From: DATAAZ01 sp036259875
GTDB taxonomy: Bacteria; Actinomycetota; Thermoleophilia; Gaiellales; Gaiellaceae
Reading direction: 5' to 3'
Assembly (NCBI GenBank): GCA_036259875.1
Contig: DATAAZ010000025.1
Span: 1 to 64,000 of the forward strand
DNA: 64,000 nucleotides
Both the position numbers and the translations under genes were made by a program. Shown here piece after piece: positions 24,824 to 32,639 of this stretch. The notes beneath the pieces are model-generated. The model did not search any database. It was not told where the DNA came from and saw only the letters and a program-made list of their open reading frames with translations. Within the stretch, counting starts at the first letter, position 1, and the number at the start of each line of letters is the position of its first letter.

Positions 24824-25570
24824 GTGCCGGCAATTCTGGGCGCGCCCGATCTCAGGCTCGCCTCGGCCGTCAGCCGGTCGGCGTCCGGTCGAGATCTCGG
24901 GGAGGCGCTCGGCGGCGGGCCGCTCGGCGTACCTGTTCACGCGACCGTCCGTGACGCGCTCGACCGGGTCGACGTGCTCGTCGACTACACGTCCGCCACG
25001 GCGGTCAAGCCGAACACGCTGGCTGCGATCGAAGCGGGTGTCGCCGTCGTGGTCGGCAGCTCGGGCCTGACGGCGGCGGACTTCGCCGAGATCGACGCTG
25101 CGTCGCGCGAGCGCTCCGTAGGAGTAGTTGCGTCGGGAAACTTCTCCCTCACGGCCGCGATGTGCCAGGCAGCCGCGCTCCTCGCCGCGCGGCATCTGCC
25201 GCACTGGGAGGTCATCGACTACGCGAGCGCGACGAAACCCGACGTACCAAGCGGGACGGCACGCGAGCTTGCGGAGCGCCTCGGAGAGGTTCGCCGCCCC
25301 GAGATCGGACACCCACTCGCCGACCTCCACGGCCCCCGCGAAGCACGCGGCGCCACCGTCGCCGGCGCGCAGGTGCACTCGGTCCGTCTTCCGAGCTTCG
25401 TCGTGTCGACCGAGGTCGTCTTCGCGCTGCCCGATGAGCGCCTGACGATCCGCCACGACGCGGGGGCAACCCCGCAGCCGTACGTCGAGGGAACGCTGCT
25501 CGCGGTGAGACGCGTGCGCGAGCTGGTCGGGCTTACCCGAGGGCTCGACATGCTGCTGCTCGAGCGCTAG
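24824..25570 (+). CDS. dapB: 4-hydroxy-tetrahydrodipicolinate reductase-like protein, 5' end abnormal
   Basis: From GTG 24824 the protein has 248 residues: DVLVDYTSATAV, VVVGSSGLTAADF, GNFSLTAAMCQ, DYASATKPDVPSGTA and PSFVVSTEVVFALP match DapB. However, the NADPH-binding motif VCIAGATGWTGRAL lies in the same frame upstream, at 24782-24823. That frame is open from 24701, and I find no ATG, GTG, TTG or CTG codon in it before 24824. GGAGG at 24772-24776 sits in the right place for a start near 24782. The gene has thus lost its start codon, uses a very unusual one, or the base call is wrong. Junction with remnant F just upstream fits a 5' disturbance. Enzyme role: lysine/diaminopimelate pathway. 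Confidence 0.75.
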   Translation: MPAILGAPDLRLASAVSRSASGRDLGEALGGGPLGVPVHATVRDALDRVDVLVDYTSATAVKPNTLAAIEAGVAVVVGSSGLTAADFAEIDAASRERSVGVVASGNFSLTAAMCQAAALLAARHLPHWEVIDYASATKPDVPSGTARELAERLGEVRRPEIGHPLADLHGPREARGATVAGAQVHSVRLPSFVVSTEVVFALPDERLTIRHDAGATPQPYVEGTLLAVRRVRELVGLTRGLDMLLLER

Positions 25571-25690
25571 CCGCGCGCCGTCGCGGCGTCGCGCCTGAAC
25601 GCGCCCGCCGCAACGAGCCCCGCGTGGCAGCGCCATCTCGTCGAGATCCGGCTAGGTAGGGCGACGGTTGCACGGCGATGACAACTGGTG

Positions 25691-25721
25691 ACGCGCGGTC
25701 CGCCGTTCGGCGGCCGCGCGT
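25691..25721. other. Strong GC hairpin downstream of dapB
   Basis: ACGCGCGG (25691-25698) pairs with CCGCGCGT (25714-25721), and CCGCCG (25700-25705) with CGGCGG (25708-25713), a 14-bp stem with one bulged T and a TT loop. No T-tract follows, so it is not a standard terminator. The rest of 25571-25826 shows nothing I can support. Confidence 0.45.
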
Positions 25722-25826
25722 GCCTCCCGCGGGTCGCGGCGCCGGTCGCCTTTCCTCCCGAGCGTGCGCGTACCTCGTGCCATGTCGGCACACATCCGCA
25801 CGCGTCTGCGCGCTACGTTGCCTCCC

Positions 25827-26135
25827 GTGGCGGCGAAGGTAACAACGCCGTGGGGCGGCGCGACGGTCGTGGACGAGGTCGACGTCGCGCAGCGGGCGGG
25901 CGCGAAGGAGTTCGCCTCGGTCGTTCAGCTGCTCGCCGGGCCGGAGGGCGAGCGGTACGTCCGGTTCGCGTACACGACGGACGGGACCGCAAGGCGCGGG
26001 CCGGTGACGCTTCGGGCGGAGGACGTAGCGCGCCTTCGGGAGGCGCTGACGGAGCATCCAGAGCTCACGGCCGCGCTCCGGCTTTCCGGCGCCGCCGCCA
26101 CCAAGGCCGGCGGCCGTCCAGCCGGGCGACGCTGA
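25827..26135 (+). CDS. Conserved hypothetical protein, about 102 residues
   Basis: From GTG 25827 the product begins VAAKVTTPWGGATVVDEVDVAQRAGAKEF and continues with a beta-rich segment (GERYVRFAYTTDGTARRGPVTLRAEDVARLREAL) and a basic tail (GGRPAGRR). It looks like a small soluble protein, perhaps nucleic-acid associated by its tail. ATG 25782 is an alternative start with a less convincing extra N-terminus. Convergent with purQ. Family not recognised. Confidence 0.6.
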   Translation: MAAKVTTPWGGATVVDEVDVAQRAGAKEFASVVQLLAGPEGERYVRFAYTTDGTARRGPVTLRAEDVARLREALTEHPELTAALRLSGAAATKAGGRPAGRR

Positions 26136-26248
26136 ACCGGCGTGCCCGCTTCTCCCGTGTATGCCTGCTTCCTCGGCCTCCGCATCCTTGAAGGCACCGA
26201 GCGCAAACGGCACGTGATCGCGCGCGGCGGGCTCGGCGGGGGCCGTAT

Positions 26249-26950
26249 TCAGGCGGCCGCGAGCTCGCGGTGACGCGCTGTCTCGACGAGCGACGCGAGA
26301 ACGAGTGCGCCGTCGCCCGACCCGAGCAGCGGGTCGACCGCGTGCTCGGGGTGCGGCATCAGCCCCATCACATTCCCGCGCGCGTTGACGACGCCCGCGA
26401 CGTCCGCGACGGAGCCGTTCGGGTTCTCGCCTTCCGCGTAGCGGAACACGACCTGGCCGCGCGCCTCGAGCTCGGCGAGGACGTCCGGCGGCGCGAAGAA
26501 GCAGCCGTCGCCGTGCTTAACCGGGATCGTGAGCGTCTGGCCCGAGTCGCAGCGGGCCGTGAACGGCGTGTTCGGCTGCTCGACGCGGACCCGCACGTCC
26601 CGGCAGACAAACGAGAGCGACGCGTTCGGTCGCAGGACGCCGGGGAGGAGCTTCGCCTCGCACAGGACCTGGAACCCGTTGCAGATCCCGAGCACGGGGC
26701 CGCCGGCGCCCGCGAAGGCGCGGACAGCGTCCATGACGGGCGCAAAGCGCGCGATCGCGCCGGGGCGGAGGTAGTCGCCGTACGAGAACCCACCGGGGAG
26801 GACGACCGCGGCCACGTCCGGCAGGCGCGGGTCGCCGTGCCAGACGGGGACGGGGTCGGCGCCGAGCGCGGCGAGCGCCCAGGCAGCGTCGTCGTGGTCG
26901 TTCGAGCCGGGGAAGACGACGACCGCGATCCGCGGGTCGACGCGGCTCAC
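26249..26950 (-). CDS. purQ: Phosphoribosylformylglycinamidine synthase, glutaminase subunit
   Basis: 233 residues from GTG 26950, overlapping the purS stop by four bases (GTGA). Class I glutaminase: AVVVFPGSNDHDDA opens the domain, GICNGFQVL has the nucleophilic cysteine (about residue 90), and MPHPEHAVD has the His-Glu pair. It supplies ammonia to PurL, whose gene lies 7 kb away on the same strand. Confidence 0.95.
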   Translation of the reverse strand: MSRVDPRIAVVVFPGSNDHDDAAWALAALGADPVPVWHGDPRLPDVAAVVLPGGFSYGDYLRPGAIARFAPVMDAVRAFAGAGGPVLGICNGFQVLCEAKLLPGVLRPNASLSFVCRDVRVRVEQPNTPFTARCDSGQTLTIPVKHGDGCFFAPPDVLAELEARGQVVFRYAEGENPNGSVADVAGVVNARGNVMGLMPHPEHAVDPLLGSGDGALVLASLVETARHRELAAA

Positions 26951-27222
26951 GCTTCCACGGGGCGTTCGGCTTCGCCCGGGGCGGGGACGGCGATCTCGAC
27001 GTGGAACCGTTCGATCAGCGGGTTGGCGAGGAGTTGCTCGCACATCCGCTCGACGGCGGCGCGTGCGGCAGCGGGTGTCGGCGCGTCCACGTCGAGGTCG
27101 ACGACGCGGCCGACTCGCGCCTGCGCGACCGCGAAGCCGAGCTGACGGAGCGAGCTCTCGACCGCCTGTCCCTGCGGGTCGAGGATGCCGTCCTTCGGGC
27201 GCACGAGCACGGTCGCCTTCAT
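26947..27222 (-). CDS. purS: Phosphoribosylformylglycinamidine synthase, PurS subunit
   Basis: 91 residues from ATG 27222. MKATVLVRPKDGILDPQGQAVESSLRQLGF and the CEQLLANPLIERFHVEI end are the PurS fold; the tail (PAPGEAERPVEA) is longer than usual. It bridges PurL and PurQ in the FGAM synthase complex. The start overlaps the purC stop by four bases (ATGA), and the stop overlaps purQ. Confidence 0.94.
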   Translation of the reverse strand: MKATVLVRPKDGILDPQGQAVESSLRQLGFAVAQARVGRVVDLDVDAPTPAAARAAVERMCEQLLANPLIERFHVEIAVPAPGEAERPVEA

Positions 27223-28217
27223 GCGAGCACCACGCGCGGGTCGGCCAGGTAGTCGTCGAACGCGATGCCGGTGAGCCGTTCGAACGCCTCGACGTAACGG
27301 GCGCGCGTCCCCGCCACGACGTCCTCCGGGAGCTCCGGGCCCGGCGGCGCCTTGTCCCACCCGAGCGACTCGCAGTAGTCGCGGACGTACTGCTTGTCGA
27401 ACGACGGCTGTGGGCGGCCCGGCTCGTACTCGTCGGCCGGCCAGAACCGCGACGAGTCGGGCGTGAGCGCTTCGTCGGCGAGGACGAGGCGCCCGTCGAC
27501 GTCGAGTCCGAACTCGAACTTCGTGTCGGCGAGGATGATCCCGCGCGCGGACGCGTGTCGCGCCGCGAGCTCGTACAGCGCGAGCGAAGCCTGCTCGACC
27601 CGCTCGAGCAGCTCGCCGCCCACGAGGGCGGCGGCGTCGTCGCGTCCGATGTTCTCGTCATGCCCCTCGACCGCCTTCGTCGCCGGCGTGAAGATCGGCG
27701 CCGGGAGCCGCTCCGATTCTCGGAGCCCCGGTGGCAGCGCGTGGCCCGACGTCGATCCGGACGCGAGGTAGTCCTTCCAGCCCGACCCGGCAAGGTAGCC
27801 GCGCACGACGCACTCGATCGGAAGCATCCGGAGCCGGCGAACCTCGGTCGCGCGGCCGTCGTCGCGGACGGCGAGGACGTGGTTCGGGATGATGTGGCGC
27901 GTCCGCGCGAACCAGAATGCCGAGAGGCCGGTGAGGACGCATCCCTTGTCGGGGATCTCGGTCGGGAGGACGACGTCGAACGTCGAGATGCGGTCGCTCG
28001 CGACCAGCAAGAGCCGCTCCGCGTCGAGCTCGAAGATGTCGCGGACCTTGCCGCTGGCGACCCGCGTGACGGTTTCGGAACCCGTCTCGGATCGACTCGC
28101 GGCCGGGCTCGCGTTGTCCGAGAGGCGGCCCGAGGCTACGGGCGCAACCGAGGACGCCGCCCGTCCATCGCGGCGCCCGGGGCTCAGTACTTCGTTCCGA
28201 AACGGGTTCCTAAACAA
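27219..28217 (-). CDS. purC: Phosphoribosylaminoimidazole-succinocarboxamide synthase, with N-terminal extension
   Basis: RVASGKVRDIFEL, LLVASDRISTFDVVLPTEIPDKG, ECVVRGYLAGSGWKDY, LADTKFEFGLD and ALTPDSSRFWP identify SAICAR synthetase. The usual start would lie just before SGKVRD, but the codon there is GTC and no ATG, GTG or TTG occurs in frame until the TTG at 28217. AAGGAGG lies three bases before that TTG and inside the purB 3' end, so a coupled TTG start giving 332 residues with about 48 extra Ser/Ala/Arg-rich residues is the best reading. The purB stop at 28210 is overlapped by eight bases. Start confidence is modest; product confidence is high. Confidence 0.88.
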   Translation of the reverse strand: MFRNPFRNEVLSPGRRDGRAASSVAPVASGRLSDNASPAASRSETGSETVTRVASGKVRDIFELDAERLLLVASDRISTFDVVLPTEIPDKGCVLTGLSAFWFARTRHIIPNHVLAVRDDGRATEVRRLRMLPIECVVRGYLAGSGWKDYLASGSTSGHALPPGLRESERLPAPIFTPATKAVEGHDENIGRDDAAALVGGELLERVEQASLALYELAARHASARGIILADTKFEFGLDVDGRLVLADEALTPDSSRFWPADEYEPGRPQPSFDKQYVRDYCESLGWDKAPPGPELPEDVVAGTRARYVEAFERLTGIAFDDYLADPRVVLA

Positions 28218-29535
28218 CGGCCTCCTCCTTGTCGGTCGCGAGCGCGGCGAGACGCTCGAATAGGGCGTCCACGTGGCGAACGGCGTCGGCGAGGTCGAAC
28301 GCCTCGGCAATCGCCTCCCCGCCGAGGCGCTCGGCGATCTCCGGATCGGCCTCGACGAGCGCGCGGAAGTCGCGGTCCTCGTCCCACGCGCGCAGCGCGT
28401 TCCGTTGGACGAGTCGATACGCCTCGTCGCGCGCGACCCCGGCTGCGACGAGCGCGGAGAGGACGCGCTGGCTGAACACGAGTCCGTGCGAGGCGGCGAC
28501 GTTGCGGCGCATCCGCTCGGCGTCGACGACCAAGCCGTGGACGAGCCACGTGAAGCGGTCGAGCATGTAGTCGAGCGCGAGGAACGCGTCCGGGACGACG
28601 ACCCGCTCGGCGCTCGAATGGGAGATATCGCGCTCGTGCCAGAGTGGCACGTTCTCGAGCCCGACGGCCGCGGCGCCGCGGACGACGCGCGCGAGCCCGC
28701 AAAGCCGCTCCGCGACCACCGGGTTCCGCTTGTGCGGCATCGCCGACGAGCCCTTCTGTCCGGGCCGGAAGGGCTCCTGGACCTCGCGCAGCTCCGTGCG
28801 CGCGAGATGGCGAATCTCCGTCGCGAAGCGCTCGAGCGAAGCGGCGCAAAGCGCAAGGGCGGAGAGGAGCTCCGCGTGGCGGTCGCGCGGGATGACCTGC
28901 GTCGCCACCCGCTCCGGCTCGAGGCCGAGCCGCTCGCACGCCACGCGCTCGACCTCGGGGTGACCGCCTCCGTACGTCCCGACGGCGCCGGCGAGCTTGC
29001 CCACCCGCATGCCCTCGAGCGCCCGCACGAGCCGCTCGCGGTCGCGGGCAAGCTCAAACGCCCAGCCGGCGAGCTTCGCGCCGAATGTCGTCGGCTCCGC
29101 ATGGACGCCGTGGGTCCGCCCGACCATGACAGTGTTGCGATGCTCGTTCGCTCGCCGGACGACCGCCTCGAGCGCTCCGTCGACCGCGTCCAGCAGGAGC
29201 GCGCCCGCGTCGCGAACCTGAAGGGCGAGCGCCGTGTCGACGACGTCCGACGAGGTGAGTCCGTAGTGAACCCAGCGTCCGGCGGCGCCGAGCGTCCCCG
29301 CGACCGCGTCGACGAACGCGGCCACGTCGTGCTGGGTTCGCTCCTCGAGCTCGGCGACCCGGTCCGGCGACGGCGATGCCGCGCCTGCCCGGATCTCCTC
29401 GACCGCCTCGTACGGTACGACGCCCACCTCCGCCCACCCGTCGAGCGCCGCAAGCTCGACTTCGAGCCAGCGGGCGAGCTTCCCCTCGTCCGACCAGATC
29501 GCCTGCATGGCCGGGCGGGCGTAGCGCGCGATCAC
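28210..29535 (-). CDS. purB: Adenylosuccinate lyase
   Basis: 441 residues from GTG 29535, chosen because VIARYARPAMQAIWSDEGKLARWLEVELAA is the normal family N-terminus; the 11 residues above it look spurious. GRTHGVHAEPTTFG and the fumarase-superfamily signature GSSAMPHKRNP are present. It acts twice, on SAICAR and on adenylosuccinate. First gene of the purB-C-S-Q unit; the divergent response regulator starts 96 bp away. Confidence 0.95.
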   Translation of the reverse strand: MIARYARPAMQAIWSDEGKLARWLEVELAALDGWAEVGVVPYEAVEEIRAGAASPSPDRVAELEERTQHDVAAFVDAVAGTLGAAGRWVHYGLTSSDVVDTALALQVRDAGALLLDAVDGALEAVVRRANEHRNTVMVGRTHGVHAEPTTFGAKLAGWAFELARDRERLVRALEGMRVGKLAGAVGTYGGGHPEVERVACERLGLEPERVATQVIPRDRHAELLSALALCAASLERFATEIRHLARTELREVQEPFRPGQKGSSAMPHKRNPVVAERLCGLARVVRGAAAVGLENVPLWHERDISHSSAERVVVPDAFLALDYMLDRFTWLVHGLVVDAERMRRNVAASHGLVFSQRVLSALVAAGVARDEAYRLVQRNALRAWDEDRDFRALVEADPEIAERLGGEAIAEAFDLADAVRHVDALFERLAALATDKEEAVV

Positions 29536-29631
29536 CGAGGCGATTCTAGAGAGGGCGCAGGCGGTCACCCGCCTCCGCTCAGCGGCCGGCGAGGCGACCG
29601 CTCCGCCTCGCCCCGTATCGTCTTCCCGAGC

Positions 29632-30342
29632 ATGACCGGCCGGCGCATCTTGCTCATCGAGGACGAGGACTCGATCGCCGAGCCGCTGGCGTCAGCCCTG
29701 GGTCGGGAGGGTTTCGACCTCGAGCGGGCTTCGACGGCCGAGGCGGGTCTGGAAGCGTTCCAGGAACGCGCCCCCGACCTCGTCCTCCTCGACGTGATGC
29801 TCCCGGACGGCGACGGCCGCGACGTCCTGCGGCGCATCCGCGCGTCGTCGGGAATCCCGGTCGTCATGCTGACCGCGCGCGGGGAGGAGCTCGACCGTGT
29901 TCTCGGCCTCGAGCTCGGCGCGGACGACTACGTGACCAAGCCGTTCAGCGCCGCCGAGCTCGTCGCGCGAATCCGCGCTGTCCTTCGCCGCACGTCCGCT
30001 TCGGATCCGACCGACGAGGACGGCGGCTTGCTCGCGGTCGGCGACGTCCGAATGAACTTCCACACGCACTCGGCGAGCAAGGGCGGCGAGCCGCTCGAGC
30101 TCACCGTCAAGGAGTTCGAGATCCTGCGGCTCCTGCTCGAGCGCGCCGGAAGGCTCGTCCGCCGTGGCGAGCTCATGGACGAGGTCTGGGACCCGAACTG
30201 GTTCGGCTCGACGAAGACCCTCGACGTGCATGTGAGCGCGCTTCGCAGGAAGCTCGGCGACGACCCGGCCGCGCCGCGCTATATCCACACCGTCCGAGGC
30301 GTCGGGTTTCGCTTCGCGGCGCCCGACGAGCTCGCCGGTTGA
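29632..30342 (+). CDS. OmpR/PhoB-family response regulator
   Basis: 236 residues from ATG 29632. Receiver domain RILLIEDEDSIAEPL with acceptor Asp54 in VLLDVMLPDGDG, Thr/Ala switch LTARGEE and Lys in DDYVTKPFS; winged-helix C-terminus ELTVKEFEILRLLLERAGRLVRR...TLDVHVSALRRKLGDDP...IHTVRGVGFRF. The long open frame upstream overlaps purB antisense and is not coding. Stop overlaps the TTG of the kinase gene by four bases. Confidence 0.95.
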   Translation: MTGRRILLIEDEDSIAEPLASALGREGFDLERASTAEAGLEAFQERAPDLVLLDVMLPDGDGRDVLRRIRASSGIPVVMLTARGEELDRVLGLELGADDYVTKPFSAAELVARIRAVLRRTSASDPTDEDGGLLAVGDVRMNFHTHSASKGGEPLELTVKEFEILRLLLERAGRLVRRGELMDEVWDPNWFGSTKTLDVHVSALRRKLGDDPAAPRYIHTVRGVGFRFAAPDELAG

Positions 30343-31733
30343 GCTTCCGCGCACGGCTCGTCCTAGCCGCCGCCTACCTGCTGACGGCGGTCGTGCTCGC
30401 GCTCGAGATCCCGCTCGCACTGAGCGTCGAGCGGCGCGCCAACGCCGATTTCCGCTCGGCGGTGCTCGGGCGGGCGGCCGTCCTCGCGGCTCGGGTGGCG
30501 GACCTCGTCCCCCAGGCGGACGAGCGCGTCGTCGCGCGGCGCCAGGTCCAGGCGATCGCGGAGGCGTCGGGGCGCGAGGGCGAACGCGTCGTCGTGGTCG
30601 ACGGAGCCGGAAGGACGATCGCCGACAGCGCTGCGGAGGCGGAACCAGGGACGCTCTACGCGACGGTCGAGCGGCCCGAATTCGCCGCGGCGCTCTCGGG
30701 CCGCATCGACTCCCGGAGTCGAAGCAGCGAGACGCTCGGGGAGGACCTCCTCCTCGTGACCGTCCCCGTGGTCGAGGCGAACCAGGTGACGGGCGCCGTC
30801 CGCGTGTCGGCATCGAGCTCGGACGTCGCGGCCAGCGTCCGGGCGAGCTGGCTCCGCCTTGCCGCGATCGGCCTCGTCGTCGTCGTCGGCGGCCTCGCGC
30901 TCGCGTGGGTGCTCGCGACCTCGCTCGCCCGGCCGGTCCGGCGCCTGGCGACGGCTGCGGATCGTCTCGGGCACGGCGACCTCGACGCCCGCGCCGAGCC
31001 GAGCGGGCCGCGCGAGCTACGCGCGCTCGCCGCGTCCTTCAACCGGATGGCGGCGGCGCTCACGGCAAGCCTCGAGTCGCAGCGCGAGTTCATCGCCAAC
31101 GCCTCGCACCAACTCCGGACGCCGTTGACCGGGTTGAAGCTCCGGCTCGAGGCGTTGCGCGGGCAGGGTGCGGGAGACGACGTGGCGAAGGCCGAGGCCG
31201 AGCTCGACCGGCTGAGCGCGCTCGTCGACGACCTGCTCGAGCTCGCGCGGGCGGCGGGAAGCGAGGCGCCCGAGCCGGCCGAGGTCGACCTGGCAGCTGC
31301 CGCCGAGGCAGCGGCGGACCGCTGGAGCGCCGCCGCCGAGCGCGACGGCAAGCGAATCTCGGTCGCCGCCGACGGGCCCGCATTGGCGTGGGCGAGCGAG
31401 GCGGACGTCGCCCACGTCCTCGACAACCTGATCGAGAACGCCCTCCGCTACTGCCCGCCCGGCACGGCGATCTCCGTCGGCGCGCGCGCCGAGGACGGGC
31501 GCGCGGTGCTCGTTGTCGCAGACGACGGGCCGGGCATTCCGGTGGAGGACCGGCCGCGCGTCTTCGAGCGGTTCTACCGCGGGGCCAACGGGCGGCGGGC
31601 CGGGCCGGGTACCGGGCTCGGCCTCGCGATCGTCGCCGAGCTCGTCGATCGCTGGGGCGGCGAGGTTCGGCTGGGCGACCGACCCGGAACGTGCGTCGAG
31701 AGCGCGTTCCCCAGGCCACCTACCCTTTCTTGA
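30339..31733 (+). CDS. Sensor histidine kinase (HAMP, HisKA, HATPase)
   Basis: 464 residues from TTG 30339 (TTGA overlap). Transmembrane helix about 7-27, extracytoplasmic domain about 30-170 with no recognisable fold, second helix about 172-196, HAMP region (ARPVRRLATAADRLGHGDLDAR), phosphoacceptor His257 in ANASHQLRTPLTG, then N box LIENALRY, G1 DDGPGIP and G2 GTGLGLAIV. Partner of the upstream regulator. The two secreted acidic proteins follow on the same strand and are plausible targets or ligands-associated factors, by position only. Confidence 0.95.
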   Translation: MSFRARLVLAAAYLLTAVVLALEIPLALSVERRANADFRSAVLGRAAVLAARVADLVPQADERVVARRQVQAIAEASGREGERVVVVDGAGRTIADSAAEAEPGTLYATVERPEFAAALSGRIDSRSRSSETLGEDLLLVTVPVVEANQVTGAVRVSASSSDVAASVRASWLRLAAIGLVVVVGGLALAWVLATSLARPVRRLATAADRLGHGDLDARAEPSGPRELRALAASFNRMAAALTASLESQREFIANASHQLRTPLTGLKLRLEALRGQGAGDDVAKAEAELDRLSALVDDLLELARAAGSEAPEPAEVDLAAAAEAAADRWSAAAERDGKRISVAADGPALAWASEADVAHVLDNLIENALRYCPPGTAISVGARAEDGRAVLVVADDGPGIPVEDRPRVFERFYRGANGRRAGPGTGLGLAIVAELVDRWGGEVRLGDRPGTCVESAFPRPPTLS

Positions 31734-31779
31734 CCGTTCGCTTGCCGAACCTGAACGGGCTCCCTGCTACGGTCGAGCC

Positions 31780-32316
31780 GTGTCGCGCATTCGCCTTCTC
31801 GTCGCCACGTTGATCGGCCTCGCCTTCCCGCTTGCGCTCGCGCTCGCGACCTACCTGGCCTCCGCCGGCTCCCATGCGGAGCCGGCCGCCGACGCCGCCG
31901 TCCCGCGCGAGACGATTGCGGAGCCGAGCCCGAACGCACCCGCGGCTACGCGCGCGGGACGCCGGACGCGGGGGAACCAGCCGCCCTCCGGCGGGGTCGA
32001 CGTCTCGGGACCGTGCGACGAGCCGGAGCACGCGACCGATCCGCGCTGCACAGGCGGCGGACGCGCGGACGACGACGACGATCGCGCCGACGATCGCGGC
32101 GGATCCGGCTCTGACCGCGACGAGCCCGACGACGATCGCTCCGGGTCGGACGACCGCTCTGGATCGGACGACGACCGCTCCGGTTCCGACGACGACAATT
32201 CCGGCGGCGGGTCGGGGTCGAGCGGGTCGGACGACGACGATTCGGATTCGAGCGGCTCGGGCTCCAGCGGCTCGGGATCCGACTCGGACGAAGGCGAGTC
32301 GGGCGGCGACGACTAG
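31780..32316 (+). CDS. Secreted acidic Ser/Asp-rich protein with SGPCDE...DPRC motif
   Basis: 178 residues from GTG 31780. A signal-type hydrophobic segment (RLLVATLIGLAFPLALALATYLA, about residues 5-27) is followed by a Pro/Ala linker. Next comes one motif DVSGPCDEPEHATDPRCTG with two cysteines 12 apart. The C-terminal half is low-complexity Asp/Ser/Gly, with repeated DDRSGSDD units. Such tails bind calcium or are disordered surface extensions; no enzyme domain is visible. It is 46 bp after the kinase gene and shares its motif with the next protein. The repetitive DNA reflects the protein, not a CRISPR. Confidence 0.75.
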   Translation: MSRIRLLVATLIGLAFPLALALATYLASAGSHAEPAADAAVPRETIAEPSPNAPAATRAGRRTRGNQPPSGGVDVSGPCDEPEHATDPRCTGGGRADDDDDRADDRGGSGSDRDEPDDDRSGSDDRSGSDDDRSGSDDDNSGGGSGSSGSDDDDSDSSGSGSSGSGSDSDEGESGGDD

Positions 32317-32349
32317 CGCCGCCTAGACGTTCTCGGAATCCGCCCGAGC

Positions 32350-32425
32350 GTGTCGACCGGTCATTTCAGACGGACGCGCGGGCAAGGCCCGCCCGTCCTG
32401 ATGGGCGGCACCGCCGAGCGGCGCC
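32350..32425. repeat. 76-bp repeat, copy 1
   Basis: Begins GTGTCGACCGGTCATTTCAG and contains the perfect hairpin GCGGGC-AAG-GCCCGC and a second stem CCGCCC/GGGCGG. Copy 2 starts 101 bp further on and differs at only two visible positions. Confidence 0.8.
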
Positions 32426-32450
32426 GAGAAGCCGTGTTGTCCCCGTACAC

Positions 32451-32526
32451 GTGTCGACCGGTCATTTCAGACGGACGCGCGGACAAAGCCCGCCCGTCCT
32501 GATGGGCGGCACCGCCGAGCGGCGCC
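32451..32526. repeat. 76-bp repeat, copy 2
   Basis: Same sequence as 32350-32425 except that GGGCAAGGCC reads GGACAAAGCC, which weakens the first hairpin by one pair. The two copies are separated by 25 bp of unrelated sequence. Confidence 0.8.
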
Positions 32527-32639
32527 TTACTGACTCTTAACCCTCGCCTTCCGAGTCTTCACCGAACCCGGGGTCGCCCTTTGGACGCCCCTTTCTACGC
32601 TCGAAATCACAACACGACCGCATCGAAAGGGGACACATC

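Larger units (their letters stand above)
32317..32639. other. Intergenic region (323 bp) holding a near-identical repeat pair
   Basis: No protein or RNA gene is evident. It contains the two 76-bp repeats annotated separately and, at the 3' end, AAAGGGG seven bases before the ATG at 32640. The promoter of the next gene probably lies in 32527-32630, but no clear -35/-10 pair stands out. Confidence 0.5.

Noticed and set aside
28273..29631. Long upstream extension of the response regulator frame
   Set aside because: Antisense to purB; the receiver domain begins exactly at ATG 29632.
32100..32316. Regular GGATCGGACGACGACCGC-like repeats that could suggest a CRISPR or minisatellite
   Set aside because: They encode the Ser/Asp-rich tail of the secreted protein in frame and there are no unique spacers of constant length.
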